DNA from: Candidatus Woesearchaeota archaeon
GTDB lineage: Archaea; Nanobdellota; Nanobdellia; SCGC-AAA011-G17; VGLX01
Direction of reading: 5' to 3'
Length of the DNA stretch: 7,660 bases
Assembly: GCA_016866645.1 (NCBI GenBank)
Contig: VGLX01000055.1
Coordinates: 1 to 7,660 of the forward strand
The stretch's first letter is position 1. Every line of letters begins with the position of its first letter. The notes beneath the pieces were generated by a model. That model did no database searches, was not told the DNA's origin, and worked only from the letters and a program-made list of their open reading frames with translations. This document shows, in pieces, positions 5,621 to 7,660 of this stretch. The translations under genes and the position numbers were made by a program.

Positions 5621-5687
5621 TATTATAATGTAAAACCCTAGGAAAAGCCGTTATAGACTGTAAGAACCAAGTTTTGACATTATAATA
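5621..5687. repeat. Interrupted inverted repeat, 16 pairs with one bulge
   Basis: TATTATAATGTAAAAC at 5621-5636 is the reverse complement of GTTTTACATTATAATA, and 5671-5687 reads the same with one extra G (GTTTT-G-ACATTATAATA). The arms enclose 34 bases (5637-5670) that start with the palindrome CCTAGG. As RNA this would be a long AU-rich stem-loop; as DNA it could be a paired operator or remnant ends of a small element. The right arm ends about eight bases before the moxR TATA box, so a protein bound there could affect that promoter. Confidence 0.6.
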
Positions 5688-5710
5688 TGAGAATATTTAT
5701 ATACATCTCA
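5688..5710 (+). promoter_or_regulatory. TATA box of the moxR-DUF58 operon inside a small dyad
   Basis: ATTTATATA (5695-5703) is the likely TATA box, with an inferred start near 5725. It sits between TGAGA (5688-5692) and TCTCA (5706-5710), a perfect inverted pair separated by 13 bases. A dyad over a TATA box is a typical repressor site, though a five-base match may be chance. Confidence 0.5.
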
Positions 5711-5733
5711 CATATTCTAATTCATGAAGAACG

Positions 5734-6771
5734 ATGCCTGACACAGACTCAAAAGACTTAGTCAAGTTATATTCTACAAAAATAAATAACCTGAAAACTG
5801 AAGTGGGCAAAGTTATAGTCGGCCAAGAGCACATGATAGATTCTTTAATCTATGCTTTACTTTCTGACGGCCATATACTCTTAGAAGGCGTACCTGGACT
5901 GGCTAAAAGCCTAGCAGTAGAAACACTAGCCCACGCGGTAGAAGGGTCGTTCCAAAGGATACAGTTCACACCAGACATGCTGCCATTCGACATCTTAGGC
6001 GCAGTAGTCTACAACCAGAAAACCCAAGAGTTTGTTATCAACAAAGGACCTATCTTCAACAACATAATCCTAGCAGACGAGATAAACAGGACCTCACCTA
6101 AGACACAGTCAGCACTGCTCCAAGCAATGCAAGAAAGACAGGTAAGCATAGAAACTCATACTTACACTCTTAACAGGCCGTTCATGGTCTTAGCCACTAT
6201 GAACCCGTTAGAGCAAGAAGGCGTGTACCCATTAGCAGAAGCACAAATAGACAGGTTCATGCTGAAAATAAACATAGGCTACCCCAGCAAAGATGAGCTA
6301 GAAAAACTCTTACAAGCCAAGAACTCAAACTTCGAACAAGCCAAGAAAGACATCCAAAAAGTGATAAGCTTGGAAGAAGTGTTGAAAATACAACAGCTCA
6401 TCCACAAGAACGTCTACGCTAACGACAGGGTAAGAAGCTACATAACCAGCATCTGCGTAAACACCCAACCGCCAAAGACAAGAAACCCTAAAGACGTCAG
6501 CGAAGAATGCCTAGAACCTAAAAACTGGGTAGTAGACTATGAGCAGATAAAGATGGGCTCCTCACCGAGAGGCGCTGAGTACCTACAGGCCGTGTCAAAG
6601 ACCCATGCGTTCGTCAAAGGCAGAAACTACGTAACACTGGATGACGTGACAGCCATGGCCAAAGACGTCTTAAGGCACAGGATAATACTCAGCCAAATCG
6701 TTGACAGGAGCGAGGTAAGCGAAGACATAATCTTAGACCAGATCCTTCAAAGAACAAAGCTACCAGAATAG
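5734..6771 (+). CDS. moxR: MoxR family AAA+ ATPase
   Basis: A 345-residue AAA+ ATPase of the MoxR group, thought to act as a chaperone that remodels or activates VWA-domain partner proteins. Visible elements are the N-terminal helix with VIVGQEH (27-33), Walker A GVPGLAKS (52-59), the pre-sensor region PDMLPFDILG (80-89), Walker B IILADE (111-116), sensor 1 ATMNP (154-158), a candidate arginine finger R174 in QIDRF, and sensor 2 GSSPRG (275-280, R279). The C-terminal lid with RNYVTLDDVTAMAKDVLRHRI is typical. Between the first lid helices and sensor 2 (about 244-273) there is a longer polar loop than in common MoxR proteins. The in-frame stop at 5725-5727 just upstream fixes ATG 5734 as the first start; no ribosome site precedes it and the leader would be about nine bases. 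The DUF58 gene follows after 47 bases. Confidence 0.95.
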   Translation: MPDTDSKDLVKLYSTKINNLKTEVGKVIVGQEHMIDSLIYALLSDGHILLEGVPGLAKSLAVETLAHAVEGSFQRIQFTPDMLPFDILGAVVYNQKTQEFVINKGPIFNNIILADEINRTSPKTQSALLQAMQERQVSIETHTYTLNRPFMVLATMNPLEQEGVYPLAEAQIDRFMLKINIGYPSKDELEKLLQAKNSNFEQAKKDIQKVISLEEVLKIQQLIHKNVYANDRVRSYITSICVNTQPPKTRNPKDVSEECLEPKNWVVDYEQIKMGSSPRGAEYLQAVSKTHAFVKGRNYVTLDDVTAMAKDVLRHRIILSQIVDRSEVSEDIILDQILQRTKLPE

Positions 6772-6818
6772 CCAAGAATTCTAAAAAAAACTTAAAACGA
6801 AAGGAGGTGTAGCTCTTT
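6772..6818 (+). promoter_or_regulatory. Intercistronic spacer with strong ribosome binding site
   Basis: AGGAGGTG at 6802-6809, nine bases before the ATG at 6819, is a full match to the archaeal 16S rRNA 3' end and sets the DUF58 start. This fits an internal operon gene translated from a long mRNA, in contrast to the leaderless first genes. An A-rich stretch at 6783-6799 could serve as a weak internal promoter, but no clear TATA box is present. Confidence 0.75.
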
Positions 6819-7660
6819 ATGAAGAAGGATTTACACTCACTCAAACAGCTTTTCGAACTAGTAACAAAGCACAAAGTAGACTCGTTGTTCCCAGGCGAAT
6901 GGGAAAGCATCCTTAAAGGCCATGGCCTAGACTTCGTAGACTTACGAGAATACCAGCCAGGAGACCCTTACAAGAGAATCAACTGGAAGAAGACAGCCCA
7001 AGACACGCAAGGAAAGATTTACGTCAAGCAGCACCGGGCAGAGAGCTACGCCTCTGTGATGATACTGTACGACGTGAGCAAGTCAGTAATGTTCGGGGAA
7101 AAAGAGGACATGCAAGCCATCATCGCGGCTTCTTTAGCTTATTCTGCTCTCAGGAGCAACAACAGCTGCGGCATGGTCATGTTCTCAGACAAAGTAGAAA
7201 AATATGTCCATCCGGGAAGCGGAGACGTACAGCTCCAGTACATAATCAAGGCATTGCAAGAGACAAAGCCCAAGCCATGCAAAGACACTAGCGTGACTGG
7301 AGCCTTGAAAAAGCTCACAGACAAGGTGAGCAGGAGCCTAACATTCATAATCTCTGACTTCAACGCGCCACAAACTTACCTGAACTTCTTAAGCGGATTA
7401 GACAAGAAAGAGCATGACGTCATAGCATTGATAGTCGTTGCCCAAAGCGAATTAAGAATACCTGAAGAAGGATGCTTGATAGAATTAACAGACTTGGAAA
7501 AAGGTGGGACATACTTACTGGACTCTAACAAGTATTACAAGCAGTATTCTAAAGAAATGGTCAAGGAGAAACAAAAGATCAAGTCAGCATTAGAACTCGC
7601 AGGAGTCGATGCTGAGATAATAACAACTAACGACTCGTTGGTCAAAAAAATCAACAAGCT
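6819..7660 (+). CDS. DUF58 / VWA-domain protein, 3' end outside window
   Basis: Open to the window end; 280 residues are visible. The DUF58 signature runs from GHGLDFVDLREYQPGDPYKR (34-53) through INWKKTAQ (54-61) to the basic IYVKQH (67-72). Then comes a von Willebrand factor A-like fold whose first strand ends in the metal-ion site D85-x-S87-x-S89 (YDVSKS, then MFG), with T160 or T157 and D180 (IISD, 177-180) as candidates for the other MIDAS residues. Such proteins pair with the MoxR ATPase encoded upstream, and similar loci often continue with membrane VWA (BatA/BatB-like) genes. Most DUF58 proteins are 280-430 residues; no N-terminal membrane helices are present here, so this is the soluble, short-N-terminus form. 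It has a strong ribosome binding site and is presumably co-transcribed with moxR. The biological role is uncertain. Confidence 0.93.
   Translation, partial: MKKDLHSLKQLFELVTKHKVDSLFPGEWESILKGHGLDFVDLREYQPGDPYKRINWKKTAQDTQGKIYVKQHRAESYASVMILYDVSKSVMFGEKEDMQAIIAASLAYSALRSNNSCGMVMFSDKVEKYVHPGSGDVQLQYIIKALQETKPKPCKDTSVTGALKKLTDKVSRSLTFIISDFNAPQTYLNFLSGLDKKEHDVIALIVVAQSELRIPEEGCLIELTDLEKGGTYLLDSNKYYKQYSKEMVKEKQKIKSALELAGVDAEIITTNDSLVKKINK

Overview
The window reads as a piece of an archaeal chromosome. Promoters have the archaeal form: an AT-rich TATA box (TTTATATA-like) about 24-28 bases upstream of the inferred transcript start, often preceded by purines. For four genes that start falls on or within two bases of the ATG, so their mRNAs would be leaderless. 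Two other genes carry strong AGGAGG-type ribosome binding sites. Arginine is mostly AGA/AGG, isoleucine is often ATA, and genes are small and tightly packed. Gene content (NUDIX-winged helix, MoxR-DUF58, small membrane metalloprotease) would fit a DPANN-like archaeon such as a Woesearchaeota/Nanoarchaeota relative. That lineage is a guess; the archaeal domain is much better supported.

Layout. Bases 2-403 hold the C-terminal end of a MurG-like glycosyltransferase (+). It converges, with an 8-base overlap, on a minus-strand TIM-barrel protein that looks like a glycoside hydrolase (396-1190). A divergent promoter region (about 1191-1328) then drives a small membrane HExxH metalloprotease (1329-1823, +). 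This converges on a secreted protein made of eight DG-centred repeats (1865-2749, -). A second divergent promoter region (2750-2867) leads to a PLP-binding YggS/PLPBP protein (2868-3488) and a class I SAM methyltransferase with a C-terminal THUMP-like domain (3526-4662). The methyltransferase overlaps by 4 bases the end of a NUDIX hydrolase with an NrtR-like winged helix (4659-5336, -).

Bases 5337-5733 are the only long stretch without a protein gene. They hold the NUDIX promoter, a TATA-like element followed by a segment with nested complementary stems (possible small RNA), a long interrupted inverted repeat, and the promoter of the final operon. That operon encodes a MoxR AAA+ ATPase (5734-6771) and a DUF58 protein with a MIDAS-type VWA domain, cut by the window end (6819-7660). 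MoxR-DUF58 pairs usually act as an ATPase chaperone with its VWA partner, often followed by further VWA membrane proteins, which would lie beyond this window.

The other genes are mostly single transcription units with separate promoters, so no single pathway links them. The glycosyltransferase, TIM-barrel protein, membrane protease and secreted repeat protein do form a loose cell-surface group. No tRNA, rRNA, CRISPR array, insertion sequence or transposase was seen. Nothing here is proof of a new system. The best places for one are the structured 5400-5733 intergenic region and the uncharacterised surface proteins.
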